DNA of 33,551 nucleotides from contig MWCL01000018.1 of NCBI GenBank assembly GCA_002070025.1, forward strand, positions 1-33,551. The letters run 5' to 3'. This document shows positions 16,151 to 25,147 of this stretch, in pieces; within the stretch, counting starts at the first letter, position 1, and every line of letters starts with the position of its first letter. Under the pieces are notes generated by a model, which had not been told where the DNA came from, made no database searches, and was given only the letters and a program-made list of their open reading frames with translations. Source of the stretch: Spirochaetes bacterium ADurb.Bin215. GTDB lineage: Bacteria; Spirochaetota; Spirochaetia; Treponematales; Treponemataceae. The position numbers and the translations under genes are program-made.

Positions 16151-17503
16151 ATGGACGATCATGCGGCTACAATGGAAAAAATCGTAAGCCTTTCAAAACG
16201 GCGCGGTTTTGTGTTTCAATCTTCGGAGATTTACGGCGGACAAAACGGCGCCTGGGACTACGGCCCCCTCGGAATTGAACTCAAAAATAACATACAGCGG
16301 GCCTGGTGGCGGGAAATGACCCAGCTCCACGACAATATTGTGGGTCTGGACGCGGCGATTCTCATGCATCCCCGTGTCTGGGAAGCGTCGGGACACGTAG
16401 AAAATTTTACCGATCCTCTCGTTGACTGCAAGAAATGCAAGAGCCGGTTCCGTGCCGACCAGATTGACCAGGAAAAGCTGGCAAAGAAAGAATGTCCCGA
16501 ATGCGGCGGCGAACTTACCGATACCCGCAAATTCAATCTCATGTTCAAGACGTCCATCGGTCCGGCAGAAGATTCATCGAATACCATCTTCCTCCGCCCG
16601 GAGACCGCACAGGGTATTTATGTAAACTACAAGAATATCGCTCAATCAAACCGGCTCAAGATTCCGTTCGGGATCGCGCAGGTCGGCAAGGCGTTCCGGA
16701 ACGAAATCGTCACCAAGAACTTCATTTTCCGCACATGCGAATTCGAGCAGATGGAAATGCAGTTTTTCGTAAAACCCGGCGAAGACGTGAAGTGGTTCGA
16801 TTTCTGGCGCGAACAGCGCTGGGCTTTTTACCAGAAACACGGTATTCGCATGGACAAGCTCCGCTGGCACCAGCATGGTCCGGACGAGCTCGCCCATTAC
16901 GCGAAAGACGCCTGGGATATCGAGTACGAATTCCCCATGGGCTTTCGCGAGCTCGAAGGGGTGCACAATCGTACCGACTTCGACCTCAAGAGGCATACCG
17001 AATACTCCGGCAAGGATCTGCAGTACATTGACCAGGACAACGGCAATGACCGGTTTATCCCCTACATCATTGAAACTTCCGCCGGGCTCACACGTAATCT
17101 TCTCATGTTCCTCTGCGATGCGTATGAGGAAGAAAAGGTTGCCGACAAGGGTAATGCCGACGACTGGCGCACGGTTCTCCGGTTCCATCCCAAGATCGCG
17201 CCCGTCACGGTTGCCGTGCTTCCGCTCATGAAAAAGGACGGTCTCGCGGAACTTGCGCAGGACATCCGGCAGGAACTGAAAGAAGAGTTCATGACCGACT
17301 ATGATCAGGCAGGCGCCATCGGGAAACGGTATCGCCGCCAGGATGAGGCGGGAACGCCCTTCTGTGTGACCGTGGACTATGACTCAAAGGAAGACAATAC
17401 CGTCACCCTCCGTTTCCGTGATTCCATGGAGCAGGTACGTATTCCCCGTTCGGAACTGGTTGAACGGATCCGCACAGAGATAAAGAACTACAAGCGGATA
17501 TAA
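16151..17503 (+). CDS. glyS: Glycyl-tRNA synthetase, homodimeric type
   Basis: Class II synthetase of the single-chain (alpha2, eukaryote/archaea-like) type, 450 aa, not the alpha2beta2 type of E. coli. The N-terminal motif-1 region has GAWDYGPLGIELKNNI. Residues 93-118 carry CxxC...CxxC (Cys93, 96, 115, 118), a zinc-ribbon insert. Motif 2/3 sequences include FLRPETAQGIYVNY and GKAFRNEI. The anticodon-binding domain occupies the last ~110 residues (IAPVTVAVLPL onward). Start 16151 is chosen because AAGGAG precedes it; the frame is open to an ATG at 16067 but that lies in the promoter. Only 17 bases separate its stop from the ROK regulator ATG, implying cotranscription. Confidence 0.97.
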   Translation: MDDHAATMEKIVSLSKRRGFVFQSSEIYGGQNGAWDYGPLGIELKNNIQRAWWREMTQLHDNIVGLDAAILMHPRVWEASGHVENFTDPLVDCKKCKSRFRADQIDQEKLAKKECPECGGELTDTRKFNLMFKTSIGPAEDSSNTIFLRPETAQGIYVNYKNIAQSNRLKIPFGIAQVGKAFRNEIVTKNFIFRTCEFEQMEMQFFVKPGEDVKWFDFWREQRWAFYQKHGIRMDKLRWHQHGPDELAHYAKDAWDIEYEFPMGFRELEGVHNRTDFDLKRHTEYSGKDLQYIDQDNGNDRFIPYIIETSAGLTRNLLMFLCDAYEEEKVADKGNADDWRTVLRFHPKIAPVTVAVLPLMKKDGLAELAQDIRQELKEEFMTDYDQAGAIGKRYRRQDEAGTPFCVTVDYDSKEDNTVTLRFRDSMEQVRIPRSELVERIRTEIKNYKRI

Positions 17504-17520
17504 CCGGCCGGGAGGTACGT

Positions 17521-18693
17521 ATGGCGGAATACAATAAACTTCACAGCATCAATACCTCCCGGATTCTTCGCGCCATCTGGCTCAATCCGGGATTGAGCCG
17601 GATAAAACTTGCGGAAATGCTGGATCTGGACCGTTCCACGGTTACCAAGATCATGCAGAGTATCCTTGAACGGGGAATTGTCGAGACCGCGGGAAAGAGC
17701 ACAATTCAGTCGGGTGTCGGGCGTCGTCAGATCAATTTGCGGATCAATGCCGAAATAGGTGTCGTTCTCGGTGTTGAAATTCAGGATTCCCGGTATCGGG
17801 TTGTGGTTTCAACCATTTACGGTACAGTGCTTCATGCATTTAATGGTAAGTACAAGACTAATGCCGATACTATTGCATCCCATACGGTGAGCCTCATCAC
17901 CCGGGCCAAGACCTATATTGACGAGCAGGGTATGTTCCTGCTCGGAATCGGGATCGGAGTTCCCGGTATTGTTGATCCATACACCGGGGTAATCATCCGG
18001 TCAAATCCGCTCAATATTCAGGAACCTCTCGATCTCCGCAAGGCGCTGGAAAAACATTTTGACGAGTATGTATTCGTGGAGAATGACGCCAACTGCTGTT
18101 GTTGGGGAGAGCTTGCTTTCCGTCCGGAAAGTCGCGAACGGAATTTTCTTACGGTGCTTGGCGAGTTCCGGTATGTGGTGAAAGGCAGCCGCGAGCTTCA
18201 TGGACTCGCCATGGGCCTCGGCCTTGTGGTCCGGGAGCGGGTTTTGCATGGAGATCATTTTACGGCGGGTGAATACCGGAGTGTGTACGCGACGGCCCGA
18301 ACCGGCCAGTTTCTGGTTCCCTGGGATGACCTCTGCCGCATTCCGGACGATGAAAAAGTTCTCGACGACGTATATCGTGAATTGACGGCGAACCTTGCAT
18401 TCCTGGTGAACAGCGTTGACCTGACCAAGATCGTGTTTGCCGGGGATATCGTGGAGCATCCCGGAAACATACAGAAACTCCTTGCCGACGCGATCGAGGA
18501 AAGCTGGGTATATGATCTGGACCGCAATTTCATCATCGGGTTTTCAGAATTCGGGGAACAGGCGGTTTCAATCGGTGCCGCCGGCCTTTTCGTGGAGAAA
18601 CTCTTTTCTGTTCCGGACATGGCAGATCGTTTCGAGGAACTTGTGGGATATGATCTCTACGAGTACATACTCAAACAGAAAGGCCTTAGCTGA
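17521..18693 (+). CDS. ROK-family transcriptional regulator
   Basis: 390 aa. Residues about 10-60 are a winged helix-turn-helix (ILRAIWLNPGLSRIKLAEML, then DRSTVTKIMQSILERG), as in XylR/NagC-type ROK repressors. The rest is the ROK sugar-kinase-like domain: GVVLGVEIQD, IGVPGIVDPYTG, and VENDANCCCWGELAF, matching the family ENDANxAAxGE block. The family zinc signature CxCGxxGCxE, which normally follows the GE block about 60 residues later, is absent; the equivalent stretch reads AGEYRSVYATARTG. It may therefore sense its ligand without the usual zinc site. A GGGAGG Shine-Dalgarno is five bases before the ATG, and the gene follows glyS by 17 bp. Its target and sugar are unknown; xylose-type genes lie 15 kb away. 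The 3' end overlaps nadE by 8 bp. Confidence 0.9.
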   Translation: MAEYNKLHSINTSRILRAIWLNPGLSRIKLAEMLDLDRSTVTKIMQSILERGIVETAGKSTIQSGVGRRQINLRINAEIGVVLGVEIQDSRYRVVVSTIYGTVLHAFNGKYKTNADTIASHTVSLITRAKTYIDEQGMFLLGIGIGVPGIVDPYTGVIIRSNPLNIQEPLDLRKALEKHFDEYVFVENDANCCCWGELAFRPESRERNFLTVLGEFRYVVKGSRELHGLAMGLGLVVRERVLHGDHFTAGEYRSVYATARTGQFLVPWDDLCRIPDDEKVLDDVYRELTANLAFLVNSVDLTKIVFAGDIVEHPGNIQKLLADAIEESWVYDLDRNFIIGFSEFGEQAVSIGAAGLFVEKLFSVPDMADRFEELVGYDLYEYILKQKGLS

Positions 18694-20698
18694 GGCTTTC
18701 CAGTTCCTTGAGCCAGACCGCGGCAGACGCGTCGCTCGGCATGCGCCAGTCGCTCCGCGGGGAGAGGCTGACGCTTCCCACCTTGGGACCGTCCGGCAGA
18801 CATGACCGTTTGAACTGCTGCGAGAAAAACCTGCGGTAAAACACATTCATCCATTTCAGGATATCTTCTCTCGTATACACTGGCTCCCGTGTCAGTGAGC
18901 CGAAGGCATGTTCCGCCATGTACAGAATCTTCGCCGGTGTGCAGCCCCAGCGCATCATGTGATAGAGGAAGAAGTCGTGGAGTTCATACGGTCCGACAAT
19001 CTCCTCTGTTTTTTGCTGAATCTCGTCTTCTTCTGCGGGAAGAAGTTCCGGGCTGACCGGCGTATCTAGGACTGACTGGAGCGTCGCCGAGAAGTGGCGG
19101 GGAGCGGCACTGTTCTCCGTCTCTACGGTTTCGGGCGGCAGAAACTGTTCCGGTTGGCGCGCGCACCAGCCCACCAGATGGCGAACCAGCGTCTTGGGAA
19201 TCGATGCGTTTACGGCATACATGGACATGTGGTCCCCGTTGTAGGTAGCCCAACCGAGCGCGAGCTCGGAGAGATCTCCCGTACCGATTACGAGTGCGTT
19301 GAGCATGTTGGCCCTGTCCATGAGTATCTGGGTCCGCTCGCGCGCCTGCGCGTTTTCGTACGTTACATCGTGTGTGTCCGCGTCCTGTCCGATATCCTTG
19401 AAGTGCTGGGTTACGGATTTGTTGATCCTGATTTCCTCAAGGGTAATGCCCAGACTCGAGGCAGATTTCTTCGCGTTCGACTTTGTTTTTCCGGTCGTGC
19501 CGAACCCGGGCATGGTGATGCCGACAATCTGTTCCCGCGGAATGCCGAGAAGATCAAAGGCCCGGGTGGTAACGAGGAGCGCCAGGGTAGAGTCGAGGCC
19601 GCCGGAAAGGCCGATAACCGCGTGCCGGATCCCGGTGTGGCGGAGGCGTTTCGCGAGACCCGCCGCCTGGATTGCGAAGATATCGGCACAGCGCTCGTCC
19701 AGGGTTTCCGGGGCAGCCGGCACAAAAGGGCGGGGATCAATATGACGGAGAAGGGCACGGCCGTTTTCCGGATGACCGGCCGGCGGTTCGTGGTCAAGGA
19801 CGCAGGGAATAACCGTGTACCCGGCGGATTCCGGTTCCGCGGCCGGAAAGGTGTTCATTCGCCGGCGTTCGTGGAGGAGCCGGCGGATGTCGATGTCGGT
19901 ACAAAGAAGATTGTCGGAAAAGGGCGCGGTTTCGGAAAGGATGGCACCGTTCTCGGCAACTATCGAGTGACCGGAGAAGACCATGTCGCCGGTGGATTCG
20001 CCCGCTCCGGCGTCGGTGTAAACATAGGCGCAGATGCCTCGTCCCGACTGGCCGGTAACGAGGGTGCGGCGGTAGTCCGCCTTGCCCACGATTTCATTGC
20101 TTGCCGAAAGGTTCGCGATAACGAGCGCGCCGGCCGCCGTGTGGTACGAGGAGGGCGGGCAGGGCACCCAGAGGTCTTCGCAAATCTCTACTGCAAGCGC
20201 AAGGTCGCTTGTGCGGGTATCGGTAAAGAGGAGGCGGGTTCCGAAGGGTACCGGATCGGGTCCGAATATGCCCGCGGGAATCATGCCGATGTCCGCCGGG
20301 GCCGGCGAGAAATGCCGGAGTTCGTAAAACTCGCCGTAATTGGGAATATGGGTCTTGGGAACCACGCCGCGTACTGAGCCGCCGGCTATGACCGCCGCGC
20401 AATTGTACCGGGTATTGCCCCGGTTAAAGGGAAACCCGACAATGGTGGTAATGGGTAGTTCCCGCGTTTTCTCCGCGATAAGGCGGATCGCGGCAAGGGA
20501 TACGCGGCACAGGAGTTCCTGGGAAAAGAGATCTCCGCAGGTGTAGCCGGTTACCGACAGTTCGGGGAATACAACCAGGTCCGCGTCGAGCGATACCGCT
20601 TTCCGTATGAGGGAGAGGATCTCCGCGGTGTTCTCGCCGCAGTCTCCAACCGTACAGGCGGGTGTTGCCGCCGCCACTCTGTAAAATCCGTGTGTCAT
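18686..20698 (-). CDS. nadE: Glutamine-hydrolysing NAD+ synthetase
   Basis: Makes NAD+ from deamido-NAD+, ATP and glutamine. The protein is 670 aa from ATG 20698, the long two-domain form. The N-terminal nitrilase-type glutaminase has the triad Glu46 (FPELSVTGYT), Lys115 (VPKTHIPNYGEF) and Cys173 (EICEDLW). The C-terminal synthetase has the PP-loop SGGLDS at 365-370 and later blocks GTGDLSELALGWATYNGDHM. Start 20698 is chosen over an upstream in-frame start at 20731 because AGGAG is eight bases before it. The gene is divergent from tyrS; a palindromic TGTATACA (20723-20730) could serve both promoters. A 427-codon frame on the opposite strand is a shadow. Confidence 0.97.
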   Translation of the reverse strand: MTHGFYRVAAATPACTVGDCGENTAEILSLIRKAVSLDADLVVFPELSVTGYTCGDLFSQELLCRVSLAAIRLIAEKTRELPITTIVGFPFNRGNTRYNCAAVIAGGSVRGVVPKTHIPNYGEFYELRHFSPAPADIGMIPAGIFGPDPVPFGTRLLFTDTRTSDLALAVEICEDLWVPCPPSSYHTAAGALVIANLSASNEIVGKADYRRTLVTGQSGRGICAYVYTDAGAGESTGDMVFSGHSIVAENGAILSETAPFSDNLLCTDIDIRRLLHERRRMNTFPAAEPESAGYTVIPCVLDHEPPAGHPENGRALLRHIDPRPFVPAAPETLDERCADIFAIQAAGLAKRLRHTGIRHAVIGLSGGLDSTLALLVTTRAFDLLGIPREQIVGITMPGFGTTGKTKSNAKKSASSLGITLEEIRINKSVTQHFKDIGQDADTHDVTYENAQARERTQILMDRANMLNALVIGTGDLSELALGWATYNGDHMSMYAVNASIPKTLVRHLVGWCARQPEQFLPPETVETENSAAPRHFSATLQSVLDTPVSPELLPAEEDEIQQKTEEIVGPYELHDFFLYHMMRWGCTPAKILYMAEHAFGSLTREPVYTREDILKWMNVFYRRFFSQQFKRSCLPDGPKVGSVSLSPRSDWRMPSDASAAVWLKELESLS

Positions 20699-20724
20699 AC
20701 GCTGAACTCCTCGTATGACCAGTG

Positions 20725-20753
20725 TATACAATTTTCCGCAAACCCGCTATACT
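20725..20753 (+). promoter_or_regulatory. tyrS promoter, candidate leaderless start
   Basis: TATACA (20725-20730), a 17-bp spacer and TATACT (20748-20753). Eight bases then lead to the tyrS ATG at 20762, so the leader would be 0-2 nt. There is no Shine-Dalgarno and no T-box-like leader, often found at tyrS in Firmicutes. Confidence 0.6.
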
Positions 20754-20761
20754 TTTTCATC

Positions 20762-21982
20762 ATGAACAAGGCACTAGAAACTCTGAAAACCCGCGGATTT
20801 TTTCAACAGTGTACCGACCTCGACGGTCTGTCCCGACTCATGGATGAGGGACCTGTCTCTTTTTACGTCGGTTTTGATCCCACCGGCTCAAGCCTCCATA
20901 TCGGGCACATGCTCCCCGCGTTCGCGCTCCGGCACCTCCGTGATGCCGGACATCGTCCGGTCGCCCTCATTGGCGGCGGTACCGCACGCATCGGCGATCC
21001 TTCCGGTAAAACTGAAATGCGCAAGATGATTACCTATGATCAGATTGACGATAACGCGAAGGCCATCGGCGCCCAGCTCGACCGGTTTATCGGGTTCGAC
21101 GGAAAAAACGCCCTGCTCGAAAACAACAAGAATTGGCTCGCCGACCTCAACTATATCGATTTTCTCCGGGATATCGGTTCCCATTTTTCCGTAAACCGCA
21201 TGCTTACGTTCGAAGCGTACAAGAAGCGGATGGAAACCGGGCTCACTTTTGTGGAGTTCAACTATCAGCTCCTGCAGAGTTACGACTTCCTCCAGCTCAA
21301 TGAGCGCCACGGCGTGCGCCTCCAGATCGGCGGCGACGACCAGTGGGGCAATATCGTGGCCGGAATCGAACTCGTGCGCCGCAAGAACGGCAACGAAGTG
21401 TTCGGCCTGACCTTCCCGCTCATTACCACCTCGGACGGCAAGAAGATGGGAAAAACCGAGAAGGGCGCGCTCTTCCTCGACCCGGCCGTTACCACACCCT
21501 ACGACTTCTTCCAGTACTGGCGGAACGTTACCGACGCCGATGTCCGCCGTTTCATGCTGCTGTTTACCTTCCTGCCCGTGGACGAAATTGACGCGGTGGT
21601 GGAACAGGATATCAACGCGGCAAAGGAGCGCCTTGCGTACGAGGTTACCACCCTTATTCACGGAAAGGACGAGGCCGACAAGGCCCTTGCCGGTGCGAAG
21701 GCGGCATTCGGCGGCGGCGGAAACCGCGAAGCCATGCCGACGGTGGAAATTCCCGCCGCCCGTTTTGCCGAAGGAATCGGCGTTATCGATCTCTTCTTTG
21801 AAGCGGGCCTCGCCGCGACCAAAAGCGACGCCCGCCGCCTCGTTCAGCAGGGCGGTGCCCGCGTCGCCGAAAACCAGATAAACGATGTAAACGCCGTCAT
21901 CAACAATAATGTACTCGACGCCGACGGCGAGCTCGTGCTCCGCGCCGGCAAAAAGAAGTTTGTCCGGGTAATCACCGGATAA
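20762..21982 (+). CDS. tyrS: Tyrosyl-tRNA synthetase
   Basis: Class I synthetase, 406 aa, charging tRNA-Tyr. The HIGH motif is HIGH at 46-49 and the KMSKS motif is KMGKT at 228-232, a normal variant for TyrRS. The tyrosine-binding region includes YQLLQSYDF and GGDDQWGNI. Residues from about 330 form the C-terminal S4 RNA-binding domain (ATKSDARRLVQQGGARV). The frame is open upstream to 20690, but ATG 20762 matches the family N-terminus and the longer form would run through the promoter. No ribosome binding site is visible. It is monocistronic by position and ends at a hairpin terminator. Confidence 0.97.
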   Translation: MNKALETLKTRGFFQQCTDLDGLSRLMDEGPVSFYVGFDPTGSSLHIGHMLPAFALRHLRDAGHRPVALIGGGTARIGDPSGKTEMRKMITYDQIDDNAKAIGAQLDRFIGFDGKNALLENNKNWLADLNYIDFLRDIGSHFSVNRMLTFEAYKKRMETGLTFVEFNYQLLQSYDFLQLNERHGVRLQIGGDDQWGNIVAGIELVRRKNGNEVFGLTFPLITTSDGKKMGKTEKGALFLDPAVTTPYDFFQYWRNVTDADVRRFMLLFTFLPVDEIDAVVEQDINAAKERLAYEVTTLIHGKDEADKALAGAKAAFGGGGNREAMPTVEIPAARFAEGIGVIDLFFEAGLAATKSDARRLVQQGGARVAENQINDVNAVINNNVLDADGELVLRAGKKKFVRVITG

Positions 21983-22000
21983 GCGGAACGAACCGGTAAG

Positions 22001-22036
22001 AAAAAACGCCTGTCATATCGTAACAGGCATTTTTTT
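22001..22036 (+). terminator. tyrS intrinsic terminator
   Basis: A-run, then GCCTGT (22008-22013), a 9-nt loop, ACAGGC (22023-22028) and a run of seven T. The A-run on the left makes it usable on the minus strand too, where it lies 46 bp beyond the stop of the ParB-fold gene. Confidence 0.88.
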
Positions 22037-22081
22037 ATCTGCGCTTCAGAATACCCGCGCTTCCTGCAAGAACAGGATGGC

Positions 22082-22474
22082 TCAGTTCCCCTGTGAGAAT
22101 ATCGCCCGGAAGAAGGCCACTATGGCCCGCCAGATGCGGACGAAGATATTCGGATTCCGGAGGCGTTCGAGACGGGTGTAGGCTTTCATGAGTTCCTGAT
22201 CGGTGAAGTTGGAACGCTGGGTATTTTCTTCTATTTCCATCTCGAGTTCGCTGACACGGTCAGTCGCTTCGATTACGTTGGCGGAAATCATGTGCCAGCC
22301 GAGACGGCGGGCAGCTTCGAGACGGCGGCGTCCGGCAATGAGCACGTTTTCGCTGTTGATTGTTATGGGATTCATGAGACCGTACCGTTTCATGGAGTTC
22401 ATAAGGTCTTCAATGTCTTCCGGTTCCTCGCGAATTCTGCGCTTTACCCGGATGTCGTCAAGGGGAATCTGCAT
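22082..22474 (-). CDS. Small ParB-fold (ParB/Srx) protein with C-terminal amphipathic tail
   Basis: 130 aa. Residues 1-90 match the ParB N-terminal fold: IPLDDIRV, GLMNPITIN, then GRRRLEAARRLGW (the GxxRxxA nucleotide-binding motif) and ENTQRSNFTDQE, equivalent to the ENxQR box. There is no helix-turn-helix domain or dimerisation domain, so it is not a chromosome-partition ParB. The last ~22 residues (NIFVRIWRAIVAFFRAIFSQ) form a strongly hydrophobic, basic helix that could bind the membrane. A GGAGG lies six bases before the ATG at 22474; a longer start at 22489 would overlap that site. The start is 14 bp after the PBP1A stop, so the two genes are co-transcribed. Function unknown; a CTP- or nucleotide-binding switch at the membrane is inference. 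Confidence 0.85.
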   Translation of the reverse strand: MQIPLDDIRVKRRIREEPEDIEDLMNSMKRYGLMNPITINSENVLIAGRRRLEAARRLGWHMISANVIEATDRVSELEMEIEENTQRSNFTDQELMKAYTRLERLRNPNIFVRIWRAIVAFFRAIFSQGN

Positions 22475-22488
22475 GGAACACCTCCTCA

Positions 22489-25140
22489 CTACTCAAGAAG
22501 GGGATTAAACGCGGGTCCGGACGGTTCCGGGATGTCATAAGGCTCTTCAGCCATATCCTCGTCCTGCGTCGTATCAGCCTCTTCTTCATCAGTATAGCTC
22601 ATTTCGGGAACCGTTTCATCCTGATCCATGGAGGAAGAGGATCTGTCTGATCTGAAGAATCCTGACCGGCGGCGTGGTTCCGGATCGGTGAAAATGTCTG
22701 GATCAAGCGTAAGCGCCGAAGTGTCTACATTGATAGGCCGTTGACCGACTGAATAGCTTTCCTGCTGAAGGCGGTCCATGGCAACCCGCTTGAGATCGTC
22801 ATGCCGTTCATGATAGGTGCAGTAGCTTGTCGGCTGGGTGCCTTCAAGGAATTCAAGTGCGACCGTTCCCTCGTTGCAGTATTCTGTGGGAAGCAGTCCG
22901 GATTTCTTGCAGACGGTTGCGGTTACGAGACCGCTTTGCGGCCGGACAAAGTCGCGGAAGGGAAGACCCTTGTGAATTTCGTGCATGTAGTCTCCCCAGG
23001 CCGGACCGGCAAGAGTGGCGCCGGTATTGTCCAGACCGAGGGAGAGCCCGCGGCGGTCAAAGCCGAACCAGAGCGCGGTGGTGTAATACGGAGAAAATCC
23101 GACGGTCCATGCGTCGGCCCAGTTCTGGGTCGTTCCGGTTTTACCGGCAGAGGGAATGGTAAAGGACGTACCGTTCTCGTCAGTAAAGGTGAACTTTTGC
23201 CGACCCGTCGCAGCCCAGCCGAGCGTTCCGGAAGCAGTAGTATTCTTCAGGAGGGAGGTCATGATAAACGCATTTTGCGGACTTACAACCTGAAGCGCGC
23301 TTCCCTTGCGTTTCTGTTCCAGGCGGAGTTCCCGCTCAGGATCCAGAATGGTTTTCCCGTTCCGGTCTTCAACGGAGCGGATGGCTATGGGGGTGACTTC
23401 CTTGCCCTGATTGGCAAAGATGCTGAATGCCCGCGCCATCTGCATTGGCGAAACGCTGATAACACCGAGACCGAGCGAGTACACACGCGGGAACACTCTT
23501 CTTATTTCTTCACGGTCGGTATACCCGAGAAGCGTAGCCGCGCGGTTAATTGTTGCGTCGAATCCGATACCGTCGAGAATGCGCAGGGACGGAACGTTCA
23601 TCGAATTTGCGAGCGCTTCCCAGAGTAATACGGTTCCCTTCCATTCGCCGCGGAAATTGAGCGGAGTGTAGGGAACTCCGGATTCATTGAAAAAGACGAT
23701 CGGTGTGTCATTTATCATGGATCCGGCGGTATATTTCCGGCTGTCGATTGCCGCCGAATAGTAGAGCGGTTTGAAGGTGCTTCCCGGCTGTACATAGGCC
23801 TGGGTCGCCCGGATAATCTGGTTGGACTGTTCGAATTTGCTTCCGCCGACCAGGGCGGTAATGTAGCCGGTATCGTTCTCGAGGGAGACAAGCGCGCCTT
23901 CAACCGTGGTGCGGGCCGCGGCGGCCTGTACCATGGCATTTGCCTTGCTGGTTTCCATCTTGAGTCCCGAGATTCCGAACATGAGCGACATCATGTCCAC
24001 AACCGGATTGAGATCCTTGCGGTAATAGGCTTGCGATTTAACGTTAAGACGCTCGGCGGACACCGCGAGCTGGGGAAGGTCATAGGCCAGCGCGAGCAAC
24101 TCTGTTATCTGGGCATACCGGTCGCCCTGGGCAAAACGCGCAGCGCTTGAATTCTGGAACCGCCGGTTCGCCAGGGCAAGATAGTCTTTCATGATCTTTT
24201 CGGCGGCGGCCTGGTGGCGAAGATCCAGTGTCGTGTGTACTGTGTAGCCTCCGGAGTAAATGTCCATGGTGCCGTACATCATGGATTCAAGCTGCCGACG
24301 GACATACTCCGAGAACCAGCGGGCCTTGTCCTCACGGTTGAGCCATGCAGACGAAGCGGTGCGGGTAAAGTCAAAATCCGCCCAGTAGGTATCAAATGAT
24401 TCGTCCGCTTCCTTGCTGTTGAGAAAGCCGAGGCCGACCATCTGGTCGAGAACGTTCCGCTGGCGTTCCATTGCCCGGTTGGGATGGTCAAAGGGATTGT
24501 AGAACGCCGGATTTGAAAGCTGGATAACCAGAATGGCCGCTTCCGCCGGGGTCATTTCCGTTGCCGGGTGGCCGAAATAGAACCGTGATGCCGCGTTGAT
24601 TCCGTAGGTCCCTCCGCCGAAATACATCTTGTTGAGGTACAGCTCGAGTATTTCCGGTTTTGAGAAGCGGCGTTCCAGCTGGAGTGCCCACCACAGCTCC
24701 TTGATCTTTCTCGTCAGGCTTATTTCACTGCGGTCAAGGTACAATGTGCCGGCGAGCTGCTGGGTTATGGTGCTTCCGCCGCCCAGGGAACGACCGGTCA
24801 GTTTTCCGACAACAGCCCGGGCAATTGCCTTGATGTTATAGCCGCGGTGATCGTAAAACGCCTGGTCTTCACGTGTTATAAGTGCGTTGATTACATGCTC
24901 CGGAAGCTGATCCAGGGTGATCATTTCCCGTTTTTCTTCCGAGGAAAACTCGGTTATCAGCTCTCCGTGGATATCAAGTATGCGGGTGGGGAGTGCCGGA
25001 TTAAAGTCGGTAAACTGTTCATTGTTTTTCAGATTATGGGTAAACGCCAGCGCCAGTCCGAGACTGACTCCGGTTATGATGGAAAAGAAAATGATGAGAA
25101 AGAGAAGAACTCCGGTAATATGCTTTTTCTTGCCAGCCAT
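22489..25140 (-). CDS. mrcA: Class A penicillin-binding protein (PBP1A type)
   Basis: Bifunctional peptidoglycan synthase, 883 aa, anchored by one N-terminal transmembrane helix (about 8-33) after a lysine-rich start. The GT51 glycosyltransferase domain has catalytic Glu91 in TREDQAFYDHRG, then GGGSTITQQLA and RKIKELWWALQLE. The transpeptidase domain has Ser454-x-x-Lys457 (PGSTFK), Ser513-x-Asn515 (SMN) and KTGT at 667-670. The C-terminal ~100 residues are rich in Asp, Glu, Ser and Pro and probably disordered. No Shine-Dalgarno precedes the ATG; an extended promoter ends seven bases before it. A ParB-fold gene follows in the same transcript. Everything needed for activity is present. Confidence 0.96.
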   Translation of the reverse strand: MAGKKKHITGVLLFLIIFFSIITGVSLGLALAFTHNLKNNEQFTDFNPALPTRILDIHGELITEFSSEEKREMITLDQLPEHVINALITREDQAFYDHRGYNIKAIARAVVGKLTGRSLGGGSTITQQLAGTLYLDRSEISLTRKIKELWWALQLERRFSKPEILELYLNKMYFGGGTYGINAASRFYFGHPATEMTPAEAAILVIQLSNPAFYNPFDHPNRAMERQRNVLDQMVGLGFLNSKEADESFDTYWADFDFTRTASSAWLNREDKARWFSEYVRRQLESMMYGTMDIYSGGYTVHTTLDLRHQAAAEKIMKDYLALANRRFQNSSAARFAQGDRYAQITELLALAYDLPQLAVSAERLNVKSQAYYRKDLNPVVDMMSLMFGISGLKMETSKANAMVQAAAARTTVEGALVSLENDTGYITALVGGSKFEQSNQIIRATQAYVQPGSTFKPLYYSAAIDSRKYTAGSMINDTPIVFFNESGVPYTPLNFRGEWKGTVLLWEALANSMNVPSLRILDGIGFDATINRAATLLGYTDREEIRRVFPRVYSLGLGVISVSPMQMARAFSIFANQGKEVTPIAIRSVEDRNGKTILDPERELRLEQKRKGSALQVVSPQNAFIMTSLLKNTTASGTLGWAATGRQKFTFTDENGTSFTIPSAGKTGTTQNWADAWTVGFSPYYTTALWFGFDRRGLSLGLDNTGATLAGPAWGDYMHEIHKGLPFRDFVRPQSGLVTATVCKKSGLLPTEYCNEGTVALEFLEGTQPTSYCTYHERHDDLKRVAMDRLQQESYSVGQRPINVDTSALTLDPDIFTDPEPRRRSGFFRSDRSSSSMDQDETVPEMSYTDEEEADTTQDEDMAEEPYDIPEPSGPAFNPLLE

Positions 25141-25147
25141 ATCTATA

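Noticed and set aside
19094-20377. 427-codon plus-strand frame opposite nadE
   Set aside because: Low-complexity shadow translation; the minus strand encodes a complete NAD synthetase with all catalytic residues.
20701-20761. T-box or other riboswitch before tyrS, and leader regulation of glyS and gltX
   Set aside because: The tyrS leader is predicted to be 0-2 nt long, and the glyS and gltX leaders are short with no T-box sequence or antiterminator hairpins.
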